Shown here piece after piece: positions 7,975 to 17,329 of a stretch of DNA of 64,000 nucleotides. The position numbers were made by a program, and so were the translations under genes. Each line of letters starts with the position of its first letter. Position 1 is the first letter of the stretch. The DNA is taken from contig JBOEGE010000011.1 of assembly GCA_050633265.1 (NCBI GenBank), positions 105,457-169,456 of the forward strand. The letters are read 5' to 3'. The stretch is from JBLHZY01 sp050633265 (GTDB lineage Bacteria; Pseudomonadota; Alphaproteobacteria; Rhodobacterales; Rhodobacteraceae). The notes under the pieces were generated by a model, which saw only the letters and a program-made list of their open reading frames with translations, ran no database searches and was not told the DNA's origin.

Positions 7975-8834
7975 ACACTCGCAACGATAAATCAGACGAT
8001 GTCGAAACCACTGGCCATAGCTGGGATGGGATCGAGGAGTTTAACAACCCTCTGCCGCGTTGGTGGCTCTGGACGTTTTATGCGACGATCATCTGGGCCA
8101 TCGGCTATACGATTGCCTATCCGGCTTGGCCCGGTATCAAAGGGGCGACAGCCGGGTTGCTTGGCTATTCCACCCGCGCCGAAGTCGCCGCTGATATCCA
8201 AGCGGTCAACGATAGCAACGCAGCCATTGAAGCGCAGCTTGCCAGCATCGATTTGACCACGCTAACGCCAGGAACGCCCGTGTATGATTTTGCCCGCAAC
8301 GCTGGTAAAGCCGTCTTTGCGATCAATTGCTCGCAGTGCCACGGCTCGGGCGCGGCTGGGGCCAAAGGCTATCCGAACCTGTTGGATGATGATTGGCTCT
8401 GGGGTGGCTCGATTGAGCAAATCGCGCTGACAGTTCAGCACGGCATCCGCAACGAAGACGCTGATTCCCGCTACTCTGAAATGCCCAAATTTGGCGCGGA
8501 TGAGCTGCTGGACGATACACAAATCGCGCAGGTCGTTCATCATGTTCTTGCCATCTCTGGCGCGGATCACGATGCCGCTTTGGCGTCCGAAGGCGCTCTG
8601 GTCTATGAGGAAAACTGCGCCGGTTGCCACATGGAAGACGGCTCTGGGGATCGCGAACAAGGCGCGCCAAACCTCACAGATGCGATCTGGCTCTTTGGTG
8701 GTTCCGAAGCAGACCTCACCGAAACCGTGGCCAATGCCCGCTTTGGTGTGATGCCCGCTTGGGGCGCGCGCTTGGGGCAAGCCGAAGTCAATGCGGTTGC
8801 AGCCTATGTGCACCAATTGGGAGGCGGCGAATAA
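7971..8834 (+). CDS. ccoP: cytochrome c oxidase cbb3-type, subunit III (di-haem cytochrome c)
   Basis: 287 residues. A membrane anchor near residues 33-52 is followed by two periplasmic cytochrome c domains with haem sites CSQCH (120-124) and CAGCH (216-220). Methionine ligands are likely in SEMPKFG and GVMPAWG. CcoP accepts electrons from soluble or membrane cytochromes c and hands them to CcoO. It is the last gene of the structural operon and is followed by two inverted repeats and a separate FNR box for ccoG. Confidence 0.97.
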   Translation: MNTRNDKSDDVETTGHSWDGIEEFNNPLPRWWLWTFYATIIWAIGYTIAYPAWPGIKGATAGLLGYSTRAEVAADIQAVNDSNAAIEAQLASIDLTTLTPGTPVYDFARNAGKAVFAINCSQCHGSGAAGAKGYPNLLDDDWLWGGSIEQIALTVQHGIRNEDADSRYSEMPKFGADELLDDTQIAQVVHHVLAISGADHDAALASEGALVYEENCAGCHMEDGSGDREQGAPNLTDAIWLFGGSEADLTETVANARFGVMPAWGARLGQAEVNAVAAYVHQLGGGE

Positions 8835-8864
8835 TTCCCATCCGGTCGCGAAAGCGGCTGGTTA

Positions 8865-8911
8865 GGCACCGATCCTTGATCCTGTTCGCGCGTTTCTACA
8901 GGGTCGGTGCC
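8865..8911 (+). terminator. inverted repeat after ccoP
   Basis: GGCACCGATCC (8865-8875) and GGGTCGGTGCC (8901-8911) pair over 11 positions with one wobble, enclosing a 25-base loop. There is no uridine tract. Together with the next hairpin it probably ends, or protects the 3' end of, the ccoNOQP mRNA. Confidence 0.45.
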
Positions 8912-8921
8912 GCAAAAATTC

Positions 8922-8951
8922 AAAGGGTGCGCCATAAGCGGCGCGCCCTTT
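8922..8951 (+). terminator. strong hairpin between ccoP and ccoG
   Basis: AAAGGGTGCGCC (8922-8933) pairs with GGCGCGCCCTTT (8940-8951): twelve positions, one wobble, six-base loop. It is a terminator-like stem with A-rich upstream and T-ending downstream arms but no long T-run. It separates ccoNOQP from ccoGHIS. Confidence 0.6.
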
Positions 8952-8990
8952 GCCGATCCATAGCACAAATATGGGTGCCCAAGGGGCAGT

Positions 8991-9004
8991 TTGATACATG
9001 TCAA
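8991..9004. promoter_or_regulatory. FNR box upstream of ccoGHIS
   Basis: TTGATACATGTCAA matches TTGAT-N4-ATCAA with one change. Its centre at 8997.5 would give a start site near 9039 and a leader of about 30 bases before ccoG ATG 9069. The assembly genes therefore seem to have their own FnrL promoter. Confidence 0.87.
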
Positions 9005-9068
9005 AGAGACAAATAATTGGACAGGCCATAAGGGTTCAACGCGAACAGTTGATTAGAAAGGCGCTCAC

Positions 9069-10496
9069 ATGAGCTCCACCCAAACACCTCCAAAGCTTTA
9101 CGCCCCGCGTGAGCCGATTTTCCCACGCCGCGTGCAGGGCAATTTCCGCAATCTCAAATGGCTGATCATGGCCGTCACGCTTGGGATTTATTACATAACG
9201 CCTTGGATACGTTGGGATCGCGGCCCCGAGCTGCCCAGTCAAGCCGTGCTGGTTGATCTGGCCTCTCGCCGCTTCTTCTTCTTCTGGATCGAAATATGGC
9301 CGCATGAATTCTACTTCATCGCAGGCCTTTTGATCATGGCCGGGTTGGGCCTTTTCCTGTTTACCTCGGCGCTGGGCCGGGTGTGGTGCGGCTATACCTG
9401 CCCGCAAACTGTCTGGACCGATCTTTTCATCCTTGTGGAGCGCTGGATTGAGGGCGATCGCAACAATCGCCTGCGCCTGTGGAAGCAGAAATGGACTCGC
9501 AAAAAGCTGCGCCTGCGGATCACCAAATATATTGTATGGGCGATGATTGCGCTGGCGACAGGGGGCGCTTGGGTCTTTTATTTTACCGATGCGCCGCAGC
9601 TTTTGATCAATTTGCTCAATGGAACTGCGCATCCTATTGCCTATTCAACACTCGCCGTGCTCACGATCACGACCATGCTCTTTGGCGGGTTTGCCCGCGA
9701 ACAGGTCTGTATCTACATGTGCCCATGGCCGCGCATTCAATCTGCCATGATGGACGAAGACACCATTACAATCGCCTATCGCGAATGGCGCGGAGAGCCG
9801 CGCGGCAAGCTGAAAAAAGGCCAGATTGATGCCTCTCAGGGCGATTGCATTGATTGCATGGCCTGCGTGAATGTTTGCCCGATGGGGATTGATATTCGCA
9901 ACGGCCAACAAATGGAATGCATCACCTGCGGGCTGTGTATCGACGCCTGCGACGAGGTGATGGATAAGATCGGCAAGCCGCGCGGCCTGATTGATTACAT
10001 GGCCCTGACAGATGAAACCGCTGAGCGCGCCGGCAAAGAGCCGCGCCAAATCTGGAAACATATCCTGCGCCCACGCACGATCCTTTATACAGCGCTTTGG
10101 GGAATGGTTGGTTTTGGGCTGCTGTTTGCGCTGTTTATCCGTCCTGATCTGGATGTGAGCGTCGCACCTGTGCGCAACCCTGTGTTTGTGACCCTCTCGG
10201 ATGGCTCCCTGCGCAACACGTATGATGTGCGCCTGCGCAACAAACATGGCGAAGATCGCCCCTTTCGGATTTCGCTCGTTGGCGATGCGGCCCTGCGGGT
10301 GCAGCTTGAAGGAACACCTTATGAGGCTGTAAATGTTCCGGCAGATGCTATGGTGATCCAGCGGGTCTATGTTGTCGCGCCGCGCGGCTCTGCGCCTGCT
10401 CAGAATGAGCGAACCGCATTTCGCCTTTGGATCGAGGATATTACAAACGGAGATCGCGCCCATGCGGATACGATCTTTAACGGAAAGGGCCAATAA
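9069..10496 (+). CDS. ccoG: cbb3 oxidase assembly iron-sulfur protein CcoG (RdxB/FixG)
   Basis: 475 residues: membrane helices near residues 30-50, 80-105, 155-175, 190-210 and 335-355, a cytoplasmic double-cluster ferredoxin segment with CIDCMACVNVCP and CITCGLCIDACD, and a C-terminal immunoglobulin-like periplasmic domain. A further cysteine pair is in WCGYTCPQTVW in a membrane loop. CcoG proteins reduce Cu(II) for loading the CuB centre of CcoN. It heads the ccoGHIS operon behind its own FNR box; ccoH starts two bases after its stop. Confidence 0.96.
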   Translation: MSSTQTPPKLYAPREPIFPRRVQGNFRNLKWLIMAVTLGIYYITPWIRWDRGPELPSQAVLVDLASRRFFFFWIEIWPHEFYFIAGLLIMAGLGLFLFTSALGRVWCGYTCPQTVWTDLFILVERWIEGDRNNRLRLWKQKWTRKKLRLRITKYIVWAMIALATGGAWVFYFTDAPQLLINLLNGTAHPIAYSTLAVLTITTMLFGGFAREQVCIYMCPWPRIQSAMMDEDTITIAYREWRGEPRGKLKKGQIDASQGDCIDCMACVNVCPMGIDIRNGQQMECITCGLCIDACDEVMDKIGKPRGLIDYMALTDETAERAGKEPRQIWKHILRPRTILYTALWGMVGFGLLFALFIRPDLDVSVAPVRNPVFVTLSDGSLRNTYDVRLRNKHGEDRPFRISLVGDAALRVQLEGTPYEAVNVPADAMVIQRVYVVAPRGSAPAQNERTAFRLWIEDITNGDRAHADTIFNGKGQ

Positions 10497-10497
10497 C

Positions 10498-10968
10498 ATG
10501 GCAACGCGCGAATTTACGGGCCGAAAAATGCTGATCGTAACGGTCTCGGCCTTTGCTGTGATCATTGCGGTAAATCTCACCCTTGCGTTCAAGGCCGTTA
10601 AAACCTTTCCGGGCTTGGAGGTGAAAAACTCCTACGTTGCTTCGCAAACCTTCGATGTAGAACGCGAAGCCCAAGAGGCGCTTGGCTGGAACGTCACGGC
10701 CAAGACCGAAGGGGAAATGCTGCGCCTCTCCATCCGCGATGAAAACGGCGCTCCTGTGGAGGCGGCAGAGATCGGCGGCATCCTGGGGCGGGCCACAAAT
10801 GTAAGCCAAGATCAAAGCCCCGAGTTTCGCTTTGATGGGAAAGATTACATCGCCCAAACAGGCAAGCTCGCGCCGGGCAATTGGAACATGCGCTTGGTTG
10901 CAAAAGCCACTGATGGCACCAGCTTCAAGCAACGGGTGATCCTCTATGTTCCCGGAGCGCGCGGCTAG
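10498..10968 (+). CDS. ccoH: cbb3 oxidase assembly protein CcoH (FixH family)
   Basis: 156 residues from ATG 10498, which lies directly after the ccoG stop. The frame is open further upstream to 10369, but that part overlaps ccoG. One N-terminal membrane helix (about residues 11-33, MLIVTVSAFAVIIAVNLTLA) is followed by a periplasmic beta-rich FixH domain including VKNSYVASQTFD near residue 42. CcoH associates with the maturing cbb3 complex and is needed for its stability; the exact chemistry is not known. Position between ccoG and ccoI supports the name. Confidence 0.92.
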   Translation: MATREFTGRKMLIVTVSAFAVIIAVNLTLAFKAVKTFPGLEVKNSYVASQTFDVEREAQEALGWNVTAKTEGEMLRLSIRDENGAPVEAAEIGGILGRATNVSQDQSPEFRFDGKDYIAQTGKLAPGNWNMRLVAKATDGTSFKQRVILYVPGARG

Positions 10969-10970
10969 CA

Positions 10971-13163
10971 ATGGCAAGCACGGCGCAAATATCGGCCTGT
11001 CCGGCCTGTGCTGCGGCCCCCTCTGCGGAAGATCTGGCGCGCGCGCGCGAGGTCCAAGAGGCGCATATCCTGCTTTCGCTTCCAGCGATCCATTGCGGCG
11101 CCTGTATCTCTGGGGTCGAGCGCGAATTGCGCCGCCAACCCGGGGTGAAAGCCGCGCGTGTGAACCTCACTCTCAAACGCGCCACGATTGAGGGTGATGA
11201 GGGCTTGCTGGCCGCGCCACTGGTCGAGGCCTTAACCCGCGCAGGTTTTGAGGCTTACGAACTTGATCCTGCAACAATCGCGGCCGCCGGCACCGATATC
11301 CGCGGGCGGGCCTTGCTGATGCGCCTTGCGGTTGCGGGCTTTGCAATGATGAATGTGATGCTGCTTTCGGTGGCTGTCTGGTCGGGGGCAACCGAAGCCA
11401 CCCGCGATATGTTCCATTGGATTTCCGCCGCCATTGCCCTGCCAACTATCGCCTTCTCCGCGCAGCCTTTCTTTGCCTCCGCTTGGAGCGCCCTGCGCGC
11501 GGCGCGGCTCAATATGGATGTGCCGATCTCGCTGGCGATCCTTTTGGCAGGCGCTATGTCGGTCTTTGAAACGATCCAAAGCGGCCACCATGCCTATTTC
11601 GATGCGGCTCTTTCACTGACTTTCTTTTTGCTGGCCGGGCGTTACCTTGATCATCGCACCCGCTCGGTTGCCCGCTCTGCTGCACAAGAGCTCAGCGCGC
11701 TTGAAGTGCCGCGCGCAACATTGGCGACAGGTGAGACCGTTGCAATTTCCGAACTACAAGTCGGCGATGTTATCCGCGTCGTTCCCGGCGCGCGCATCCC
11801 TGCTGATGGGGTGATCGAAGAGGGCGCATCCGAGCTGGATCGCTCACATCTTACCGGCGAAAGCCTGCCGGTCTATGTTGGCGTTGGGGCGGCGGCGAGT
11901 GCTGGGGAAGTTAATCTAACAGGCCCGCTTTTGCTGCGCGTAACGGCGGCCGGGAAAGACAGCTCGCTGCACCATTTGGCCGATCTCGTGGCCATGGCCG
12001 AGACTTCGCGCAATCGCTATACATCTCTCGCGGATCGCGCCGCAGCGATCTATGCGCCTGCCGTGCATCTGCTGGCGCTTGCGGCCTTCATCGGCTGGAT
12101 GAGTGCAACTGGCGATCTGCGCCTTGCGCTCAATATCGCAGTGGCCGTGCTGATTATCACCTGTCCTTGCGCGCTTGGACTTGCGGTTCCGGCCGTTACC
12201 ACGGCGGCCTCCGGGCGGCTGTACCGCGCCGGGCTCTTGATCAAATCGGCAACAGCTTTGGAGCGGCTGGCCGAGGTTGATACGGTCGTTTTCGACAAAA
12301 CTGGAACGCTGACAATCGGCGAACCGATCCTTGAGGACCGCTACCCGAATGAGACGATGGCCATCGCTCACGCCCTTGCCCAAGGCTCCGCACACCCGCT
12401 CGCCCAAGCCATCACAACAGCTGCGCGCGAACAAAACATAGCGGCAGCAAAACTCGACAACATCACCGAAATCCCCGGCCACGGTATCGAGGCCCAAATG
12501 GGCAAAACCCGCCTGCGCATGGGCCGTGCGGATTGGGTTGGCGCTACGCCAAAGCCTCAAACCGCGACCTATTTGGCGATTGGTGATCAAACGCCCGTGG
12601 CCTTTACCTTTAGCGATCAATTACGTGACGGTGCCGCCCAAGCAGTGGCAGACATGCGTGCCTTGGGCCTTCATGTGACGCTGCTTTCAGGCGACGCCCC
12701 TGCGCCTGTGGCAGAAATCGCCGCGCGCGTTGGAATTGATGTTTGGCAGGCGGGCGCGCTTCCCGAAGACAAGGCCCGGTACATCAAAGATATGCGCCTC
12801 GCAAAACGCAAGGTGCTTATGGTCGGTGATGGGCTTAACGATACAGCAGCTCTCGCTGCGGCTCATGCGTCGATCTCGCCCGCAAGCGCGCTTGAAGCAA
12901 CGCGCGTTGTTTCTGATATTGTGCTGCTGGGCCAATCACTCGCGCCATTGGGCGAAGCACTGCAAGTTTCGCGCAGCGCCACCCGGCGCATCCGCGAAAA
13001 CTTCGCCATCGCCGCGGGCTATAATATGATCGCGATACCAGTGGCGCTTGCAGGATTTGCAACGCCTCTTGCGGCCGCTTTGGCCATGTCGCTTAGCTCT
13101 ATCACTGTCTCGCTAAATGCGTTGCGCCTGCGTGCGGCGCGCAAATCCGGGGTGCAAAAATGA
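10971..13163 (+). CDS. ccoI: P1B-type copper-exporting ATPase CcoI (FixI), cbb3 copper insertion
   Basis: 730 residues. The N-terminus has CPAC (10-13) and a heavy-metal-associated domain with HCGAC at 41-45. The transmembrane metal site CPC is at 398-400, the phosphorylated aspartate is D442 in DKTGTLT, and VGDGLNDTAALAAA marks the hinge. CcoI-type pumps move copper to the periplasmic side for the oxidase rather than for detoxification. The start ATG 10971 follows the ccoH stop by two bases, and its stop overlaps ccoS (ATGA). Neighbourhood, not sequence alone, separates it from CopA. Confidence 0.95.
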   Translation: MASTAQISACPACAAAPSAEDLARAREVQEAHILLSLPAIHCGACISGVERELRRQPGVKAARVNLTLKRATIEGDEGLLAAPLVEALTRAGFEAYELDPATIAAAGTDIRGRALLMRLAVAGFAMMNVMLLSVAVWSGATEATRDMFHWISAAIALPTIAFSAQPFFASAWSALRAARLNMDVPISLAILLAGAMSVFETIQSGHHAYFDAALSLTFFLLAGRYLDHRTRSVARSAAQELSALEVPRATLATGETVAISELQVGDVIRVVPGARIPADGVIEEGASELDRSHLTGESLPVYVGVGAAASAGEVNLTGPLLLRVTAAGKDSSLHHLADLVAMAETSRNRYTSLADRAAAIYAPAVHLLALAAFIGWMSATGDLRLALNIAVAVLIITCPCALGLAVPAVTTAASGRLYRAGLLIKSATALERLAEVDTVVFDKTGTLTIGEPILEDRYPNETMAIAHALAQGSAHPLAQAITTAAREQNIAAAKLDNITEIPGHGIEAQMGKTRLRMGRADWVGATPKPQTATYLAIGDQTPVAFTFSDQLRDGAAQAVADMRALGLHVTLLSGDAPAPVAEIAARVGIDVWQAGALPEDKARYIKDMRLAKRKVLMVGDGLNDTAALAAAHASISPASALEATRVVSDIVLLGQSLAPLGEALQVSRSATRRIRENFAIAAGYNMIAIPVALAGFATPLAAALAMSLSSITVSLNALRLRAARKSGVQK

Positions 13164-13318
13164 ACGTTCTTGTTTATCTTATCCCCGTTTCGTTGATCCT
13201 TGGCGGGCTTGGGCTTGCGGCCTTCTTCTGGGCGATCCGCAGCCAGCAATTCGATGATCCCGATGGCGATAGCCACCGTATTCTAACGGATGAATACGAT
13301 AAGAAACCGCGCCCCTAA
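13160..13318 (+). CDS. ccoS: cbb3 oxidase maturation protein CcoS
   Basis: A small gene of 52 codons plus stop, beginning in the ATGA overlap with ccoI. The product starts MNVLVYLIPVSLILGGLG, one membrane helix, followed by FFWAIRSQQFDDPDG, which is the typical CcoS pattern of FxWxxxxxQFDD. CcoS is required to incorporate the haem and CuB cofactors into CcoN. The stop codon TAA overlaps the stop of convergent tesA inside the tetramer CTAA (13315-13318). Confidence 0.93.
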   Translation: MNVLVYLIPVSLILGGLGLAAFFWAIRSQQFDDPDGDSHRILTDEYDKKPRP

Positions 13319-13968
13319 CGCGCGGCCTCTACCCGTTTGATCAGTTCCAAAACGCGTGGCCCCATATCCGCAACAATCCGCGCAACCCCGGCTTTGTTGG
13401 GGTGAAGCCCATCGCCCTGTATCCAATCCGCCAAGGCCTGATCGCGCGGGGTATCGCGATATAAAGCGCCAAGAAAATCTGGATAATACACCGCGCCAAA
13501 TTCCTCTGCGAGGGCCGGGTAAATCGCATCGAACTGCGCCTTATACTGCGCGCCATAATTGCCCGGGGCCGTGATCCCAACCAAAAGAACAGCCCGCCCT
13601 TCAAGCGCTTGCAATATCGCGGCAATGTTTTCGCGGGCTGCCTCGGGGGGCAAGCCGCGCAAAACATCGTTCCCGCCAAAGGCTACGATCACAGCATCCG
13701 GCTGATCAGACATCGCCCAAGCAACCCGCGCCCGCCCGCCTGCCGTTGTATCGCCCGAAACGCCCGCATTGATGAGCGTAACAGCCGCGCCGCCCTGTGC
13801 TGCGAGCCAGGCTTCAAGCTGCGGGACAAACCCATCGCGTGCGGGCAATCCATAGCCTTGGGTGAGCGAATCCCCGAACGCGGTAATCGTGATCTCTTCG
13901 GCTTTGGCCCGATCTGGCGGGGCGATCAAAATCAGCCCCAAAATCAGCAAAGTAACCATAGCCCGCAT
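13315..13968 (-). CDS. tesA: periplasmic SGNH-family esterase, TesA-like (acyl-CoA thioesterase I / lysophospholipase L1)
   Basis: 217 residues from ATG 13968. A short signal peptide (about residues 1-23, ending DRAKA) precedes block I, FGDSLTQGYG, with the nucleophile serine 34. Block III is FGGNDVLRG and block V is DGLHPN with the catalytic Asp/His pair. The family hydrolyses acyl-CoA thioesters, lysophospholipids and some esters in the periplasm. The open frame continues to 14259 but would overlap the divergent ATPase gene; AAGG before 13968 favours this start, with ATG 13959 possible. The divergent tesA–ybbA–ybbP arrangement is also found in E. coli. Confidence 0.9.
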   Translation of the reverse strand: MRAMVTLLILGLILIAPPDRAKAEEITITAFGDSLTQGYGLPARDGFVPQLEAWLAAQGGAAVTLINAGVSGDTTAGGRARVAWAMSDQPDAVIVAFGGNDVLRGLPPEAARENIAAILQALEGRAVLLVGITAPGNYGAQYKAQFDAIYPALAEEFGAVYYPDFLGALYRDTPRDQALADWIQGDGLHPNKAGVARIVADMGPRVLELIKRVEAAR

Positions 13969-14032
13969 TCGCGCCTTGTTCCGGCCCCCGATGGCCCCAT
14001 ATCTTGGAGGAGAAATCAAAAAGGCCCGTATC

Positions 14033-14728
14033 ATGCCCCAAACCGATCCAATCATTGCCGTGCGCGATGCCACACTTAGCTTGCAGGGTAATGCCGGGCG
14101 GGTTGATATCTTGCGCGGCATTACAATGGAGGTGAAGCGCGGTGAAACGCTTGGGCTTGTTGGGCCGTCTGGCTCGGGCAAATCGTCTCTCCTTATGCTG
14201 CTCGGCGGGCTGGAAAGCGCCACATCGGGGCAGGTGCAAATTCTCGGCCAAGATTTCACCGCGATGAACGAGGATGCTTTGGCGCGGTTCCGTAGGCATC
14301 ATATGGGGGTGGTGTTTCAATCCTTCCACCTTATTCCAACGATGACAGCCCTAGAAAATGTTGCAACCCCGCTTGAACTGGCGGGCGAGGCGGATGCTTT
14401 CGCGCGCGCGGCCGAAGAATTAGCGGCTGTAGGGCTTGGCGCGCGTCTTGATCACTACCCTTCGCAAATGTCCGGGGGGGAGCAACAACGCGTCGCCCTC
14501 GCACGCGCCGCCGCGCCGCGCCCTGAAATCTTGCTCGCCGATGAGCCAACTGGAAACCTCGACAGCGCCAACAGCGCCGCGATTATGGATATGCTCTTTG
14601 GCCTGCGCGATCGCCACGGGGCAACGCTGGTAATGGTGACCCATTCGCTTGATCTTGCTGCGCGTTGTGATCGGGTGATTGGGCTGCAAGATGGGGTTAT
14701 TGCGCCCCGGGCCGCGGGTGCTGCATGA
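14033..14728 (+). CDS. ybbA: ABC transporter ATP-binding protein, YbbA-like (LolD/MacB class)
   Basis: 231 residues. Walker A is GPSGSGKS at 44-51, the signature is MSGGEQQRVALARA, and Walker B is ILLADEPTGNLD; the DEPTGNLD form is typical of LolD/MacB-class ATPases that power FtsX-like permeases. The chosen start ATG 14033 has AAGG eight bases upstream; the frame is open further back, into tesA. Its stop overlaps the start of the permease gene (ATGA). The pair probably moves lipids or lipoproteins across or out of the inner membrane, but no substrate is known. Confidence 0.9.
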   Translation: MPQTDPIIAVRDATLSLQGNAGRVDILRGITMEVKRGETLGLVGPSGSGKSSLLMLLGGLESATSGQVQILGQDFTAMNEDALARFRRHHMGVVFQSFHLIPTMTALENVATPLELAGEADAFARAAEELAAVGLGARLDHYPSQMSGGEQQRVALARAAAPRPEILLADEPTGNLDSANSAAIMDMLFGLRDRHGATLVMVTHSLDLAARCDRVIGLQDGVIAPRAAGAA

Positions 14729-17256
14729 GTATTCTGATCGCGGCGCGTATCGCAAGGCGTGAGCTGCGCGGCGGGCTAAAGGGCTTTCGGGTCTTTCTTG
14801 CGTGCCTCGTTTTGGGGGTTGCGGCGATTGCGGCTGTTGGCTCGGTTCGGGCCTCTATTGAGGCCGGATTGGTGCGCGAAGGGGCTTCGCTTTTGGGCGG
14901 CGATGCCGAGATCGAGCTGACCTATCGATTTGCCACAGCCGATGAGCGCGCCTGGATGGATGCCAATAGCCTGGCCAGCTCTGAGATCGCGGATTTCCGC
15001 TCAATGGCGGTTGTGGGAAGCGGCGAAAAAGAAGATCGCGCGCTGACCCAAGTAAAGGCGGTTGATGGCGCATATCCGCTTTACGGCGCACCAAAACTTG
15101 CCCCAGAATTGCCATTGCAACAGGCGCTTGCAGGGCGCGACGGCCTTCCTGGCGCGGTCATGGAGCAGGCGCTAATGGATCGCCTCGCGTTGAGTGTTGG
15201 CGATGCTTTTGCCATTGGCGAAACCCGTTTTATCCTTATGGCCGCCTTGCTGCGCGAATCCGATAGCGCAACCGCAGGCTTTGCCCTTGGCCCGCGAACC
15301 ATCATCGCCAAAGACGCGCTTGAAGGCACAAGGATGCTTGCACCGGGAACATTGTTTGAAAGCGCCTATCGGCTCGCGCTGCCCGAAGGCGCCGATCTTG
15401 AGGCACTGAAACAAGCGGCAAAAGAGGCGCTCGGAGAAGGCCACCGCTGGCGAGATGCGCGCAATGGGGCGCCCGGCGTTGCGCGGTTTGTGGATCGCTT
15501 GGCCGCCTTCCTCGTGCTTGTCGGGCTCGCGGGCCTTGCGGTTGGCGGGGTTGGTGTTTCTGCGGCGGTGCGTGCTTTTCTAGAAGGCAAAACCGAAGTC
15601 ATCGCGACATTAAAAACCCTGGGCGCAACCCGCGCCACGATCTTTTGGATATACGCGCTGCAAATCGGCGCGCTAACCGCTTTTGGCTTGGTGCTCGGGC
15701 TTGCCCTTGGAGCGCTGGTGCCGCTCGCGCTTGGGCCGCTATTGGCGGCTTCCTTACCTGTTCCAGTCTCCATCGGGATCTATCCCAACCCGCTTTTGCA
15801 AGCTGCGCTTTATGGGATTCTTGCGGCGGCGATTTTTTCGCTTTGGCCTTTGTCGCGCGCGCAAGATTTGCGTGCGGCTGCTTTGTTTCGAGAGGCGGAT
15901 CTTGGGGTGCGAGGCTGGCCGCGCTGGCCCTATCTGCTGCTGATCCTCGGGCTCCTCTCTGTACTGATCGGCGCTGCAGTGATCCTAACCGGTGTGCCGC
16001 AGCTTGCGCTTGGGGCGGCGGGAGGCATTCTCGGCGCCTTCACCATTCTGGTTTTTGCAGCGATTATCATGCGCAAATTGGCCGCTTGGATCGCGCATCG
16101 AAAAGCGTTGCAGGGCCGCCCGGTTTTGCGCTTGGCGCTTGGTGCTATCGGCGGGCCGGGCGGGGAGACCATGTCGGTTATGTTGTCGCTCGGGCTGGGG
16201 CTTTCGGTCCTTGCTGCTGTTGGGCAAATTGATAGCAATCTGCGCAATGCAATCGCGCGTGATCTGCCTGAGCGCGCGCCAAGCTACTATGTTGTTGATA
16301 TCCAGAACGATCAAATTGAGGCGTTTCAGAAAGAGGTTGAATCCACCCCGGGCGTGAGCAAAATGCAATCCGCTCCGATGCTGCGCGGGGTCATCACACG
16401 GATCAATGATCGCCCCGCGCAAGAGGTCGTAAATGGGCATTGGGTCGTGCGCGGCGATCGCGGCATCACCTATTCTGCGGCCAAACCCGCAAACGCCAAA
16501 TTGACCCAAGGCGCTTGGTGGCCCAAAGATTATGCCGGCCCGCCACAGATCAGCTTTGCCGCAGAAGAAGCGGCCGAGATTGGGCTTGTTCTGGGGGATA
16601 CCCTTACGATCAATGTGCTCGGGCGCGATATTTTGGGCGAAATCACCTCCTTTAGAGAAGTAGATTTTTCCGGCGCAGGGATGGGGTTTGTGCTCTCGAT
16701 GAACCCAAACGCTTTGGCTGGCGCGCCGCATACCCATATCGCAACGATCTACTCAGAAGAAGCGAGCGAAGCACAACTCGCGCGCGGGCTTTCCAAGACC
16801 TATCCCAACATAACCATGATCAGAGTGCGCGATGCGATCGCCCGCGTCGCGGCGCTTTTGGGTTCTATCGCTGCGGCTTCGTCCTTTGGCGCGATTGCAA
16901 CCTTGATAACGGGGACAATCGTTTTGATCGGGGCTGCCGCTTCGGGCGAAATCGCCCGCCGGTATGAAGCCGCAATCCTAAAGACGATCGGCGCCTCCAA
17001 GCGGCAAATTCTCACCAGCTTCGCTCTTCGTTCGCTGATTGTCGGAAGCCTTGCAGGCTTTGTTGCGATTTTTGCAGGGGCTTTGGGGGCTTGGGCTGTG
17101 ATGCGGTTTGTGATGGATGCCGCTTATGTTTTTGAACCCCTCTCTGCGATGAGTATCGTTATTGGCGGCCTTGTCTTAACGACCCTCACCGGGCTTGGTT
17201 TCACTCTGCGTGCGCTTTCGGTACAGCCCTCGCGGATGCTCCGCGCAAAAGATTAA
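14725..17256 (+). CDS. ybbP: FtsX-like ABC permease, YbbP type
   Basis: 843 residues, about ten membrane helices: one at the N-terminus, a large periplasmic domain (about residues 40-255), a first FtsX block at about 260-345, further helices to about 460, a second periplasmic domain, and a last FtsX block at about 715-840. The periplasmic parts resemble MacB/LolC-type domains. TLKTLGATRATIF and ILKTIGASKRQIL are the two coupling-loop segments expected of the duplicated permease. It is coupled to the ATPase by an ATGA overlap. Its link to tesA suggests a lipid-related task, which is inference. Confidence 0.9.
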   Translation: MSILIAARIARRELRGGLKGFRVFLACLVLGVAAIAAVGSVRASIEAGLVREGASLLGGDAEIELTYRFATADERAWMDANSLASSEIADFRSMAVVGSGEKEDRALTQVKAVDGAYPLYGAPKLAPELPLQQALAGRDGLPGAVMEQALMDRLALSVGDAFAIGETRFILMAALLRESDSATAGFALGPRTIIAKDALEGTRMLAPGTLFESAYRLALPEGADLEALKQAAKEALGEGHRWRDARNGAPGVARFVDRLAAFLVLVGLAGLAVGGVGVSAAVRAFLEGKTEVIATLKTLGATRATIFWIYALQIGALTAFGLVLGLALGALVPLALGPLLAASLPVPVSIGIYPNPLLQAALYGILAAAIFSLWPLSRAQDLRAAALFREADLGVRGWPRWPYLLLILGLLSVLIGAAVILTGVPQLALGAAGGILGAFTILVFAAIIMRKLAAWIAHRKALQGRPVLRLALGAIGGPGGETMSVMLSLGLGLSVLAAVGQIDSNLRNAIARDLPERAPSYYVVDIQNDQIEAFQKEVESTPGVSKMQSAPMLRGVITRINDRPAQEVVNGHWVVRGDRGITYSAAKPANAKLTQGAWWPKDYAGPPQISFAAEEAAEIGLVLGDTLTINVLGRDILGEITSFREVDFSGAGMGFVLSMNPNALAGAPHTHIATIYSEEASEAQLARGLSKTYPNITMIRVRDAIARVAALLGSIAAASSFGAIATLITGTIVLIGAAASGEIARRYEAAILKTIGASKRQILTSFALRSLIVGSLAGFVAIFAGALGAWAVMRFVMDAAYVFEPLSAMSIVIGGLVLTTLTGLGFTLRALSVQPSRMLRAKD

Positions 17257-17287
17257 GCGGCTCCGCGAGACTGTGCGAAGCCGCTTT
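17255..17287. terminator. hairpin between ybbP and the convergent chemoreceptor gene
   Basis: AAGCGGCT (17255-17262) pairs with AGCCGCTT (17279-17286), overlapping the ybbP stop codon, and is followed by T. It may end both convergent transcripts. Confidence 0.55.
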
Positions 17288-17329
17288 AAGATCGCAGAAT
17301 GTTACACGATCAAAAGTTTGACGTGATCG

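Noticed and set aside
9645..10592. 315-codon minus-strand frame opposite ccoG
   Set aside because: Shadow frame; ccoG cysteine clusters prove the plus strand is coding.
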